The notes: generated by a model from the letters alone, not told the origin. Counted from the stretch's first letter, positions 1 through 6,070 are shown. The stretch is 26,346 nucleotides of DNA from Clostridia bacterium (GCA_012515365.1 JAAYYM010000610.1:1-26346); one strand, 5' to 3'. Made by a program: numbers and translations.

Positions 1-168
1 GATATTAGTTGGACTAAAAGTAAGATATCCCCCATCCGATTTTGCAACAATATCTTTTTGAGTATATCCTCTGAATCCAATTCTTCCGTTTAATGTAGCA
101 ATCTCACCTAACTTACGCTGTTCCCAAGCATCAGTATAACCTTTGAATCTTATTTTCGGTTTACTCAT
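1..168 (-). CDS. hsdS: Type I restriction-modification specificity subunit HsdS, N-terminal fragment (cut by window edge)
   Basis: Only the first 56 codons lie in the window; the frame is still open at base 1. The start reads MSKPKIRFKGYTDAWEQRKL, the usual opening of HsdS proteins, in which a short lead precedes the first target-recognition domain. HsdS chooses the DNA sequence that the HsdM and HsdR subunits methylate or cut. The ATG at 168 follows the hsdM stop by 5 nt, and the ribosome site GAGGGG lies inside the end of hsdM, so the two are co-transcribed and probably translationally coupled. The target sequence cannot be judged because both recognition domains are missing. Recognition of the family rests on the N-terminus and the neighbour. 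Confidence 0.85.
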   Translation of the reverse strand, partial: MSKPKIRFKGYTDAWEQRKLGEIATLNGRIGFRGYTQKDIVAKSDGGYLTFSPTNI

Positions 169-173
169 ATCTC

Positions 174-1772
174 TCACCCCTCAATCATTCTGATAAAGCC
201 ATTTAAAGATGACATAATACTTTCATCATCTGATGTCAGTTCCTTAAGCATTGAAACAAAACCTGCTTGAACCTCACTAATCTGCTTATCAGTATCTTCC
301 ATATCAGCAAGAAGGGTATTTAAATCAATTTCCTCTTCCTTTTCAAAGTTATCAACATATCTTGGAATATTGAGGTTAAAATCATTTTTCTCAATATCCT
401 CAAAGCTTGCAAGATAAGATTCTTTTTCTACAGTTTCTCTCTTATTATACAATTCCAATACAGAATCAATATCTGCATCAGTCATCGCATTCTGCTTCTT
501 GCCTTTTTCAAACTTCTTTGACGCATCAATAAACAATACGTCTCTGCCGTCTCTATGCTTCTTCAAGACGATAATGCATGTAGGAATAGATGTGTTGTAG
601 AATAAATTTGCAGGTAAACCAATAACTGCATATATATTTCCGGAACGCAATAACTTTTCCCTGATTGTTCCTTCCGTAGAACCTCTAAACAAAACTCCAT
701 GTGGTAATACAATCGCCATTGTTCCATTATTCTTTAAGTGATATAAACCATGAAGCAAAAATGCATAATCTGCCTTTGACTTCGGAGCAAGCACACCATA
801 GTCACTAAATCTTTCATCCTGCAAAAATCCTGCTGCCGCTGACCATTTCTGAGAATACGGTGGATTCATAAGAACCATGTTAAAATCTGTCTCTTCTCCG
901 GTAGGCCAATCCCCATCAAGGGTATCGCCATTGCGAAGAATCTGATTCTCTGGCACGATACCATGTAAGAACATATTCATTCGTGCAAGATTAAAAGTTG
1001 AAGTCATCAGTTCCTGTCCATAATACTTAATAGTTCTAGGATGCGATGAATACTTTTTAGCATTCAACAAAAGTGAACCAGAACCCATACAAGGGTCATA
1101 GACCGACAATCCCATCTTATCTTCTTGTCCGTTAATCGCAATCTTTGTTAAAATTTTAGATACCGCCTGCGGAGTATAAAACTCTCCTGCCTTCTTTCCG
1201 GTTTCAGAAGCAAACTGTCCAATTAAATATTCATAAGCATTACCTAATACATCTGCATCTGAGTTTAACAAATCTGCCTTATCAATTTCCTTAAGCAAAT
1301 TGGATATTGTATCACTCTGCTTTTGGTCACCGGTACCGAGACGATTGGAATACAGGTCAATATCTGTAAACAAGTCAGCAAACAAAGGATCACTCTGCTC
1401 AATATTATTAAAGGCTTTCTGTAATGACTCTCTATTAAACGAATTATTTCTAGCAGCGTCTGCCAAACATGTATATGTAAGTTCTGGCTCAATCACATAA
1501 TGGAACTCTGACTTAATCTGCTCCTTCAACTCTTCTGCACTTTCGTCTTCCAACGCTTCCTTATAAGCTTCAAGTGCTTCTTTTAAGCTCTCTGGTTTTT
1601 CATCATAAATCAGGTCATATACCTTAATCAAAAACGAATCCGACAGGTATTTATAGAATACAATTCCTAACAAATAATCCTTATATTCATTTGCATCCAT
1701 TTTAGAACGAAGTATATCCGCCCCACTCCATAAAACACTAATTAAGTCTTTGCTGTTCTCTAAGTCCGCCAT
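174..1772 (-). CDS. hsdM: Type I restriction-modification DNA methyltransferase subunit HsdM
   Basis: N6-adenine methyltransferase of a type I system, working in a complex with HsdS and HsdR. Seen in the 532-residue product: an N-terminal HsdM helical domain (residues ~8-140), AGEFYTP at 195-201, the SAM-binding motif DPCMGSGSLL at 226-235, and the catalytic motif NPPYS at 303-307. Its length is normal for the family. The ATG at 1772 is chosen over an upstream in-frame ATG at 1799 because GGAGG sits 8 nt before it, while the upstream one lies inside the preceding regulator gene. It starts 1 nt after that gene's stop and is followed 5 nt later by hsdS. hsdR is not in the window and may lie further left. 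Confidence 0.95.
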   Translation of the reverse strand: MADLENSKDLISVLWSGADILRSKMDANEYKDYLLGIVFYKYLSDSFLIKVYDLIYDEKPESLKEALEAYKEALEDESAEELKEQIKSEFHYVIEPELTYTCLADAARNNSFNRESLQKAFNNIEQSDPLFADLFTDIDLYSNRLGTGDQKQSDTISNLLKEIDKADLLNSDADVLGNAYEYLIGQFASETGKKAGEFYTPQAVSKILTKIAINGQEDKMGLSVYDPCMGSGSLLLNAKKYSSHPRTIKYYGQELMTSTFNLARMNMFLHGIVPENQILRNGDTLDGDWPTGEETDFNMVLMNPPYSQKWSAAAGFLQDERFSDYGVLAPKSKADYAFLLHGLYHLKNNGTMAIVLPHGVLFRGSTEGTIREKLLRSGNIYAVIGLPANLFYNTSIPTCIIVLKKHRDGRDVLFIDASKKFEKGKKQNAMTDADIDSVLELYNKRETVEKESYLASFEDIEKNDFNLNIPRYVDNFEKEEEIDLNTLLADMEDTDKQISEVQAGFVSMLKELTSDDESIMSSLNGFIRMIEG

Positions 1773-1773
1773 T

Positions 1774-2004
1774 TTAGTTTCCTCCGTTATTTTTTTCAAT
1801 TTCTACTATGTCATCCATTCCACAATCAAGTGCAATGCATATCCTTACCAATACATCCATTGCAACATATTCATTATTAGCCATCTTAACCATAGTGCTT
1901 CTGGCAATGGAAGTTTTATCCCTAAGTTCCTGCTTAGAAATATCCTTATCAATTAACTGTTTCCACAATGGTTTGTAGTTGATTTTTGTACGTTCTGCCA
2001 CCAT
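1774..2004 (-). CDS. Small XRE-family helix-turn-helix regulator leading the hsd operon
   Basis: The 76-residue product is almost wholly one Cro/CI-type HTH domain: IARSTMVKM forms the recognition-helix region and the tail VRICIALDCGMDDIVEI is typical of this compact family. The ATG at 2004 is preceded by GGGAGG at 7 nt; an ATG five codons earlier has no such site. It is the first gene of a tight operon with hsdM (1-nt gap) and hsdS. By analogy with controller proteins of restriction systems it probably sets expression of the operon, perhaps by binding the CAATC-A-GATTG palindrome that overlaps the -35 box. That role is inferred, not shown. It resembles the small HTH protein at 8909-9130. Confidence 0.85.
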   Translation of the reverse strand: MVAERTKINYKPLWKQLIDKDISKQELRDKTSIARSTMVKMANNEYVAMDVLVRICIALDCGMDDIVEIEKNNGGN

Positions 2005-2054
2005 GCAGCATCCTCCCAATTTTCTGACTTACGATTGTTTTCATCGACAGTCCT

Positions 2055-2083
2055 AGTATATCATAAATCCGTCGTATTCGCAA
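2055..2083 (-). promoter_or_regulatory. Promoter of the xre-hsdM-hsdS operon
   Basis: On the minus strand TTGCGA (2078-2083) and TATACT (2055-2060) are separated by exactly 17 nt. The near-perfect palindrome CAATCAGATTG at 2081-2091 overlaps the -35 box and could be an operator for the HTH protein. The start codon lies about 50 nt downstream. Confidence 0.7.
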
Positions 2084-2180
2084 TCAGATTGTTTGAGAAG
2101 TCATACAGTCTGTTTTTCAGTAAATAATTCAATCCAAATGACAAAATCTGCAATTTTACCCTTAAACTTCTACACTCCAC

Positions 2181-2786
2181 TCAGCAAAACAGCGAAAACG
2201 CACCATATGTTGGTCCCCATCCCTTAGTTTTCTTATTCTCATTAAAATATGTCTGCACCAAATACCGATACAGCCTTTCGCTGGGCCATTCATGCTCTTC
2301 ATCATAGAAATAAGACATCGACAACTCTAACAAAGGGATATATGAATCTGTGATTCCACAAAATCTCATAGTCACTTCATCTCTATACCCAACATAACCT
2401 TCATCACTCATAGACATTTTCTTATTCCTGTATGTATCAAATTCCTTTGCATTACAATACGGCAACAAATCCTCAATCTGTTCTTCTGTCAAACGCACTC
2501 CATAAGAGAACACCACCTGTTCTTCATACTGTTCTGACTCCAGAAGTGATTTCTTCGTTTTTCCGTTTCTAACAACTCGAGCCGGTATATTTTTATTAAA
2601 GGAATACACATGACCATGGAAGTCTTCTGTTGTATATCCCGATATTGCAGGCATTTGTTTTTTCCACCTAAACACCTGAAACGATAATTCTCTCTGTGGA
2701 ATATTTAAAATCATCCGATCTTCAACTTGTCCAAACCGTGTTACTGTTTCAAACTGGACCTTTGTGAAATATGCAATATCATTCAT
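2181..2786 (-). CDS. Hypothetical protein, 201 aa, family not recognised
   Basis: I do not recognise this protein. It is soluble, with no signal peptide or membrane segment, and rich in aromatic and acidic residues. It mixes beta-like segments in the first 100 residues with a helical, Tyr-rich second half (LLELSMSYFYDEEHEWPSER region) and ends in FSLFC. The ATG at 2786 has AAGGTG about 8 nt upstream. It lies 18 nt after the 39-codon Cys-rich gene on the same strand, so the two form a small operon. Placement between a restriction system and an RNA-repair island suggests an accessory role, but that is context only. Confidence 0.75.
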   Translation of the reverse strand: MNDIAYFTKVQFETVTRFGQVEDRMILNIPQRELSFQVFRWKKQMPAISGYTTEDFHGHVYSFNKNIPARVVRNGKTKKSLLESEQYEEQVVFSYGVRLTEEQIEDLLPYCNAKEFDTYRNKKMSMSDEGYVGYRDEVTMRFCGITDSYIPLLELSMSYFYDEEHEWPSERLYRYLVQTYFNENKKTKGWGPTYGAFSLFC

Positions 2787-2804
2787 ACGAACACCTTCTT
2801 TCTG

Positions 2805-2924
2805 TCAGCCTAGTACATCATCATTTTTACAAGTCTCATAGTACTCACACATAGGACAAAACCTATTGCAATGTCTCCAATTAAGGTTAAAACTTTTCTT
2901 AAGCCAATAAAAAATCCGTTCCAT
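2805..2924 (-). CDS. Small Cys-rich protein, 39 aa, probable metal-binding knuckle
   Basis: The ATG at 2924 is preceded by GGAGGG at 6 nt. The product begins MERIFYWLKKSFNLNW and then carries HCNRFCPMCEYYETC, a C-X3-C-X2-C-X5-C cluster that could hold one zinc ion. A hydrophobic or amphipathic start followed by a Cys cluster is common in tiny accessory proteins of Firmicutes, but I cannot assign a family. It is the first gene of a two-gene unit with the 201-aa protein (stop at 2805, next start at 2786) and lies just downstream of an intrinsic terminator at 2947-2985, so its expression may depend on read-through or on a promoter I do not see. Confidence 0.65.
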   Translation of the reverse strand: MERIFYWLKKSFNLNWRHCNRFCPMCEYYETCKNDDVLG

Positions 2925-2946
2925 AACACACCCTCCATTTCGCAAT

Positions 2947-2985
2947 AAAAAAGGAATCTCGATAGACTATCTCTATCTTGATTCC
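2947..2985 (-). terminator. Intrinsic terminator (minus strand)
   Basis: On the minus strand GGAATC-AA-GATAGA pairs with TCTATC-GA-GATTCC around a 5-nt loop (one internal 2-nt mismatch), followed by six Ts. It ends transcripts from the 3040-3285 gene, 22 nt before the start of the Cys-rich small gene. Confidence 0.8.
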
Positions 2986-3039
2986 AATTCTAAACTATAT
3001 CCTGTCCCTTAATACGGACTTATACCAACCAATATTGCA

Positions 3040-3285
3040 CTAATCTTCAAATCCTTCTAGGATTTTCAACAATTCTACCTTCTCTTTTTCCCACATTTTC
3101 GCTCTCTCTTCATCAGTATACCTGTAATAAAAAGAAGGTGGATATGCTCCCCAACAATTAAACGAGAACATTCTCCATTGCGTATCCAGATAAAGCATCT
3201 TTATTTCAAACATAATCTTTTTTACTATACCCAACACCTTATCATCCCCTATAGAATCTACTACTACTTTTCTTAATTGTAACAC
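3040..3285 (-). CDS. Hypothetical protein, up to 81 aa, start uncertain, possibly a gene remnant
   Basis: The open frame encodes a Trp/Tyr/Phe-rich middle (FSFNCWGAYPPSFYYRY) and a charged helical end (EERAKMWEKEKVELLKILEG). I do not recognise a family. The farthest upstream start is GTG at 3285, but it has no ribosome site, and a promoter-like TTTTCA-17-TACAAT overlaps it. A GTG at 3237, with AGGGG 8 nt upstream, would give about 65 residues and fits better. The weak start and lack of a long N-terminal domain allow it to be the 3' remnant of a larger gene. It is followed by a good terminator, which argues that the frame is transcribed. Confidence 0.45.
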   Translation of the reverse strand: MLQLRKVVVDSIGDDKVLGIVKKIMFEIKMLYLDTQWRMFSFNCWGAYPPSFYYRYTDEERAKMWEKEKVELLKILEGFED

Positions 3286-3311
3286 AAGTAAATGAATATG
3301 AAAACGAACAA

Positions 3312-3551
3312 TTTAGAGGCAACACGATTTTCTGTTTATATATTAATATCTACTTCTTCTTTAATCGGGGTAATAATTATCTGCTCTGAATCGAGCTTGA
3401 CCGATACTTTCGTATCTATGTCGAATCCAAAGGTTTTCAAATAATCACCTTTGAGCTTTAGAGTTGGAACACTTTTATAATGATATCCGCTTTCTGCATT
3501 TACTTTTATTATTCTTTCCATGGCAACCTCTTTCTACATGTTGCCTCTAAA
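3312..3551. repeat. 13-bp perfect inverted repeat bracketing symE
   Basis: tttagaggcaaca at 3312-3324 is repeated as its exact reverse complement at 3539-3551, with symE between. In the symE mRNA the 3539-3551 copy would be at or near the 5' end and the 3312-3324 copy in the 3' region. Part of the 5' copy (GGCAAC) can also pair with GTTGCC at 3522-3527, directly before the ATG. No transposase lies between the repeats. Confidence 0.8.
3336..3521 (-). CDS. SymE-like toxin (AbrB-fold), 61 aa
   Basis: The product MERIIKVNAESG...VPTLKLKGDYLKTFGFD...QIIITPI matches the pattern of the SymE toxin domain: a short lead, then P-x-x-x-LKG-xx-L-xxx-GF, then a beta pair ending in I-x-I-T. In E. coli SymE is an SOS-induced protein derived from an AbrB-like fold, silenced by an antisense RNA. 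The ATG at 3521 follows AGAGG by 7 nt. It has its own promoter (3554-3583) directly against tRNA-Arg. No antisense RNA gene is obvious. Instead, 13 nt of the 5' leader are exactly complementary to the 3' region (see the repeat at 3312-3551). Toxicity here is inferred from the family. Confidence 0.75.
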   Translation of the reverse strand: MERIIKVNAESGYHYKSVPTLKLKGDYLKTFGFDIDTKVSVKLDSEQIIITPIKEEVDINI

Positions 3552-3553
3552 AG

Positions 3554-3583
3554 AGTATATCATCCTTTGCACATTAAAATCAA
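3554..3583 (-). promoter_or_regulatory. symE promoter
   Basis: On the minus strand TTGATT (3578-3583) and TATACT (3554-3559) are 18 nt apart. The -35 box abuts the 3' end of tRNA-Arg. Transcription would start close to the TTTAGAGGCAACA element. Confidence 0.65.
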
Positions 3584-3655
3584 TGCTCCGAATAGGAATC
3601 GAACCTATATCTTCCGGTTCGTAGCCGGATATTCTCTTCATTAGACTATCAGAGC
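3584..3655 (-). tRNA. tRNA-Arg (anticodon ACG)
   Basis: A 72-nt cloverleaf: acceptor GCTCTGA/TCGGAGC with one G-T pair, anticodon loop CTACGAA in a CCGG/CCGG-based stem, T-loop TTCGATT, discriminator A, and no encoded CCA. The D-loop reads AATGAAGA where the usual GG pair is expected, so G19 appears to be A. This is odd and may mark a specialised copy. It is the last of five tandem tRNAs spaced 4-5 nt apart. The anticodon reads CGU, CGC and CGA if A34 becomes inosine. Confidence 0.93.
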
Positions 3656-3659
3656 AAAA

Positions 3660-3746
3660 CGTTTGCGGAAGGATTCGAACCTTCGGTGCAATTTCTCGCA
3701 CATCACCTTAGCAGGGTGACACCTTAAACCTCTCGGACACGCAAAC
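3660..3746 (-). tRNA. tRNA-Ser (anticodon GCT)
   Basis: An 87-nt class II tRNA with acceptor GTTTGCG/CGCAAAC, anticodon loop CTGCTAA, long variable arm with TGTGC/GCAC pairing, T-loop TTCGAAT and discriminator G, as expected for Ser. It reads AGC and AGU. It lies 4 nt from tRNA-Arg and 5 nt from tRNA-Tyr. Confidence 0.95.
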
Positions 3747-3751
3747 ATAAG

Positions 3752-3834
3752 TGGATGGGGCAGGACTCGAACCTGCGGTGTTTCTTTGTGACGGATTTAC
3801 AGTCCGCTGCCCTCGCCGCTAGGCATACCCATCC
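3752..3834 (-). tRNA. tRNA-Tyr (anticodon GTA)
   Basis: An 83-nt class II tRNA: acceptor GGATGGG/CCCATCC, anticodon loop CTGTAAA in a GCGGA/TCCGT stem, extended variable arm, T-arm GCAGG/CCTGC and discriminator A. It is third in the five-tRNA array. Tyr tRNA is a known target of colicin E5-type anticodon nucleases. Confidence 0.95.
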
Positions 3835-3838
3835 ATAA

Positions 3839-3911
3839 TGACTCCCGCGGGACTTGAACCCAGCATTTTCGGCTTGAAAGGCCGATGTCCTAACCTTTAG
3901 ACTAGGGAGCC
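3839..3911 (-). tRNA. tRNA-Glu (anticodon TTC)
   Basis: A 73-nt cloverleaf with acceptor GGCTCCC/GGGAGTC, D-loop containing GG, and anticodon loop CTTTCAA in a TCGGC/GCCGA stem. The T-stem has a C-C mismatch at its outer pair. It is second in the array, 4 nt from each neighbour. Confidence 0.94.
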
Positions 3912-3915
3912 AAAA

Positions 3916-3987
3916 TACTCCACATGGGATTTGAACCCACAACCTACCGGTTAAAAGCCGGTTACTCTACCATTGAGTTAATGGAGC
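3916..3987 (-). tRNA. tRNA-Lys (anticodon TTT), first of five-tRNA array
   Basis: A 72-nt cloverleaf with acceptor GCTCCAT/GTGGAGT, D-loop AATGGTAGAG, and anticodon loop CTTTTAA in an ACCGG/CCGGT stem. Its first base directly abuts the seven-T run of the upstream terminator (3988-3994), leaving no room for its own promoter. tRNA-Lys(UUU) is the classic target of the PrrC anticodon nuclease. Confidence 0.95.
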
Positions 3988-4031
3988 AAAAAAATACCGC
4001 CTACCTTTTGCATTCACAAAGATAAGCGGTA
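3988..4031 (-). terminator. Intrinsic terminator of leader module A, placed directly before the tRNA array
   Basis: In RNA sense the left arm ACCGCUUAUCUUU pairs with AAAGGUAGGCGGU through about 13 pairs (two G-U) around a ~9-nt loop, followed by U7. Its arms closely resemble those of the terminator at 7912-7946 (CCGCUUA and GGUAGGCGGU shared). It lies 24 nt after the stop of leader ORF A and ends exactly where tRNA-Lys begins, so tRNA synthesis requires read-through. Confidence 0.88.
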
Positions 4032-4055
4032 CAAATCACTTAAGAAAATCTGCTC

Positions 4056-4205
4056 TTATGAGCCTATATCTAACAAAGTATTTTTGCCTTTTCCAATCTT
4101 ATATGAACGCACAACACTAAAGCTCTGCTCTTTCTCTTTAAGCACAGCATAACTATAGCTATATCGTTCACTATAAAGATTGTTTGCAAATAATACTGTT
4201 GTCAT
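4056..4205 (-). CDS. Leader ORF A, 49 aa, candidate tRNA-sensing leader peptide
   Basis: The ATG at 4205 follows GAAAGGAAG by about 8 nt, and the product is MTTVLFANNLYSERYSYSYA and onward to DIGS. I know of no family. Codons 11-19 are TAT AGT GAA CGA TAT AGC then TAT AGT TAT, and 23-26 are Lys-Glu-Lys-Glu. All of these are read by the five tRNAs encoded downstream (Tyr, Ser-GCU, Glu, Arg-ACG, Lys). Over the ORF, 20 of 49 codons belong to that set, and both Arg codons are CGN. The start resembles leader ORF B (M-x-T-[VI]...LF...Y-x-E-x-Y). The stop codon lies in the loop of a small GCTC/GAGC hairpin. I infer a regulatory leader peptide; a small functional protein is the alternative. Confidence 0.7.
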   Translation of the reverse strand: MTTVLFANNLYSERYSYSYAVLKEKEQSFSVVRSYKIGKGKNTLLDIGS

Positions 4206-4254
4206 AGTCTTTTCTTCCTTTCTGGAACTTATCTGTTCCGCTCTTCTTGATTAT

Positions 4255-4300
4255 ATTATATATTGCTTGCTGCCTTTTGTCATTCTACCTGTGGTATAAA
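4255..4300 (-). promoter_or_regulatory. Promoter of leader module A with upstream palindromic box
   Basis: On the minus strand ATGACA (4278-4283) and TATAAT (4255-4260) are 17 nt apart. Immediately upstream lies TTTATACCACAGGTA (4286-4300), containing the palindrome TACC-ACA-GGTA. The identical 15-mer precedes the promoter of module B (8217-8231). In both places it begins 3-4 nt after the TAG stop of the preceding gene. A site centred just above the -35 box suits an activator, though a repressor or a conserved stop/processing signal is possible. Downstream, GGAAC-(6 nt)-GTTCC forms a hairpin just before the ribosome site. Confidence 0.75.
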
Positions 4301-4303
4301 CCA

Positions 4304-4831
4304 CTATGCATCCTGCATAATACTTTTAAAGAACTCTTCTATCTGATTGATAGATATCGGGTAATAATTATTTGCATCTACACCTACATCGTACCGGCGT
4401 ATTCCTGCCTCCAGGTTCTCCAAATTATAGATACCATCTGAATGAATATGCCCGTGCAGCATAAAACTTCCATGATGGTTCTTAGGCCATGAAAGCATTG
4501 GATAGTGCATAAGTGAGATATTCATTCCGTTTACAGATATCGACATAAAATCACGCACATCCTCAAACAAACTCTCATCATACTTCTTGTCATGATTTCC
4601 TTTGATGAGAATTTTCTTTCCATTTAAGGACGCGATCAATTCATTTGCCCTATCTATCCCTATCCGAAAACAGATATCTCCAAGCAAATACACCGTATCA
4701 TTTTTATGAACTACCGCATTATAATTTGCTATAAGCACCTTATCCATTTCATCTGCATCAGCAAATGGGCGATTTTGCATTCGCACTACTGCATTATGTC
4801 CTAAATGCAAATCACTGGTAAAATATATCAT
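4304..4831 (-). CDS. Calcineurin-like metallophosphoesterase, 175 aa (second of pair)
   Basis: A compact two-metal phosphoesterase. Motifs in order: DLHLGH (residues 7-12), GDI near 51, GNHD near 78, HYP near 109 and GHIHS near 126, giving the full set of metal ligands. The family hydrolyses phosphomono- and diesters. Next to RNA ligases such enzymes are thought to trim 2',3'-cyclic or 3'-phosphate ends before sealing, which is the role I infer here. Its ATG overlaps the stop of the preceding phosphoesterase by 4 nt, and GAGGAG lies just upstream. It closes the ligase-phosphoesterase-phosphoesterase operon and its TAG stop is 3 nt from the module A palindromic box. Confidence 0.88.
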   Translation of the reverse strand: MIYFTSDLHLGHNAVVRMQNRPFADADEMDKVLIANYNAVVHKNDTVYLLGDICFRIGIDRANELIASLNGKKILIKGNHDKKYDESLFEDVRDFMSISVNGMNISLMHYPMLSWPKNHHGSFMLHGHIHSDGIYNLENLEAGIRRYDVGVDANNYYPISINQIEEFFKSIMQDA

Positions 4832-5397
4832 TCTCCTCGCCTCGCTTTTTTCTCAATCGCTCTGTCAATGGTCATTCTGTGAATGCTTGTAATGTCAGCA
4901 AGAATACCTTCCTTGATAAGCTTTCCAAGATTTACAGGGCGATATCCACATACATTCGCTGCAAGATTAAGATGTTTACAACCATCGGCATAGGCTTCCA
5001 CATTATTGTGGTCATGTCCATGAATATTTAAACACCACGGGAGTCCATATACCGGTTCATGAGACAAAAGAATCTTATCAGCAACAAACAATGGACCTGT
5101 GTAAATCTCATCAAAATAATCTTTATAATCGCCCCTGTTATCATGATTACCCAATAAGAGAATTTTCTTACGGGCTTTAATATCCGCTACATACTTAGCC
5201 TTTCCTACATCTCCCAGACACACAAAGGTATCATTCTTCATAACCATGTCATTAATTATTTTTATCTGTTCTTCCGGCTCTATCCAATCAAGAGCCATAA
5301 GTTTGCAATCACTATCAGCAAAGTGCAAATCCGACAAAATATAGACCGAACCATTCTCAGACCAATGCTGAAAAGGTTTATAAAGTGTGGCTATCAT
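4828..5397 (-). CDS. Calcineurin-like metallophosphoesterase, 189 aa (first of pair)
   Basis: A second, divergent two-metal phosphoesterase. SDLHFAD (22-28), GDVG (~62), GNHDN (~83), SHEP (~111) and HGHDH (~125) mark the active site. It differs from its neighbour in the first motif (HFAD instead of HLGH), so the two may have different substrates. The ATG overlaps the RNA ligase stop (ATGA), with GGAGG 9 nt upstream inside the ligase gene, so the three genes are translationally coupled. I infer an RNA-end processing function in the same repair pathway; a nucleotide phosphatase is possible. The C-terminal tail is basic (EKKARRGE). Confidence 0.86.
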   Translation of the reverse strand: MIATLYKPFQHWSENGSVYILSDLHFADSDCKLMALDWIEPEEQIKIINDMVMKNDTFVCLGDVGKAKYVADIKARKKILLLGNHDNRGDYKDYFDEIYTGPLFVADKILLSHEPVYGLPWCLNIHGHDHNNVEAYADGCKHLNLAANVCGYRPVNLGKLIKEGILADITSIHRMTIDRAIEKKARRGE

Positions 5398-5969
5398 CTT
5401 CTGTCACCTCCATTCCACTCAAATCCAAAATCACTTCTTTTGATTTTACACTGCGGTTCGCCATCTTTCCAAAATACGATACCCTCTATACAATGCTCTT
5501 CCAAATATTTTTTGATTCCTTCAAAACTCCTTGGTACATCCAATACTTTTTCTCCGTGACGAACTAAAATATCCTGTTCTAAGCCATGAGGATTATTTCT
5601 AAAATGAGGTCCGATTACTTCATATGTCCCGTCTGACAGTTCTTTCCCACCAGAGTTTTTATATGCCTCCACATGCCATTTATCGCCTTTGTCATCAACA
5701 TTTACTTTCACCCAATGTGGCCAATGTCCTGTTACGGCATCTGGTTCACAACACGGAATTGCTCCTTCAGGCGGAGTTTTCCCCTTTTTAGCGTCATATC
5801 TTTTATAAAACTCACCGCCTATAATTGCGCAGCAGCTTCCATCCATCTTTTCTGTAGCAATTCCCTGACTTTCAAGAACCCATTCCATCCCCGGGGCTAC
5901 ATTAGGCTTTATATCTACTTTTTTATGATTTTCAAAAACTCTTTCAAATAATGTTGGTATCTTTTTCAT
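5394..5969 (-). CDS. Compact RNA ligase, T4 Rnl1-like / DUF5565 type
   Basis: An ATP-dependent nucleotidyltransferase ligase of 191 residues. Seen: motif I KMDGS with the putative adenylated Lys41, KRYD at 56-59 (motif Ia region), YEVIGPH at 116-122, motif IV EGIVFW at 162-167 and motif V CKIKRSDFG at 174-182. There is no C-terminal specificity domain, as in the short DUF5565-type ligases found in RNA repair operons. The ATG at 5969 follows GGAGG by 9 nt and is preferred over an ATG five codons upstream. It is followed by two coupled phosphoesterases, so end healing and sealing are made together. tRNA-His lies about 100 nt upstream. The likely substrate, inferred from context, is cleaved tRNA. 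Confidence 0.85.
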   Translation of the reverse strand: MKKIPTLFERVFENHKKVDIKPNVAPGMEWVLESQGIATEKMDGSCCAIIGGEFYKRYDAKKGKTPPEGAIPCCEPDAVTGHWPHWVKVNVDDKGDKWHVEAYKNSGGKELSDGTYEVIGPHFRNNPHGLEQDILVRHGEKVLDVPRSFEGIKKYLEEHCIEGIVFWKDGEPQCKIKRSDFGFEWNGGDRR

Positions 5970-6007
5970 TAACACCACCTCCAAACTCTCTGTACTACTT
6001 CTCCGTA

Positions 6008-6066
6008 ATTATACCGTAAATCTGCGTACCAAAAAACGGACTTACCTATTATGATTAAATCATAAT
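6008..6066 (-). promoter_or_regulatory. Palindrome, T-run and -10 box between tRNA-His and the RNA ligase
   Basis: A 9-bp perfect inverted repeat with a 1-nt centre (attatgatt-a-aatcataat, 6048-6066) starts 5 nt after tRNA-His. A six-T run on the minus strand (6031-6036) and a consensus TATAAT (6008-6013) follow, the latter with only a weak T-rich -35. The palindrome may be an operator, and the ligase operon may have its own promoter here, or it may be read from the upstream tRNA-His transcript. Confidence 0.45.
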
Positions 6067-6070
6067 AAAG

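Noticed and set aside
3312..3551. symE repeats as ends of an insertion sequence or MITE
   Set aside because: No transposase or target duplication is visible, and the left-hand repeat coincides with the predicted mRNA start, so an RNA-pairing role fits better.
3724..3942. Open frame of 72 codons across the tRNA array
   Set aside because: It is read straight through tRNA-Tyr, tRNA-Glu and part of tRNA-Ser; the cloverleafs explain the sequence and there is no ribosome site.
4056..4205. Leader ORF A as a small membrane toxin
   Set aside because: The product has no hydrophobic segment and is rich in Tyr, Ser, Lys and Glu; its codon match to the downstream tRNAs favours a leader.
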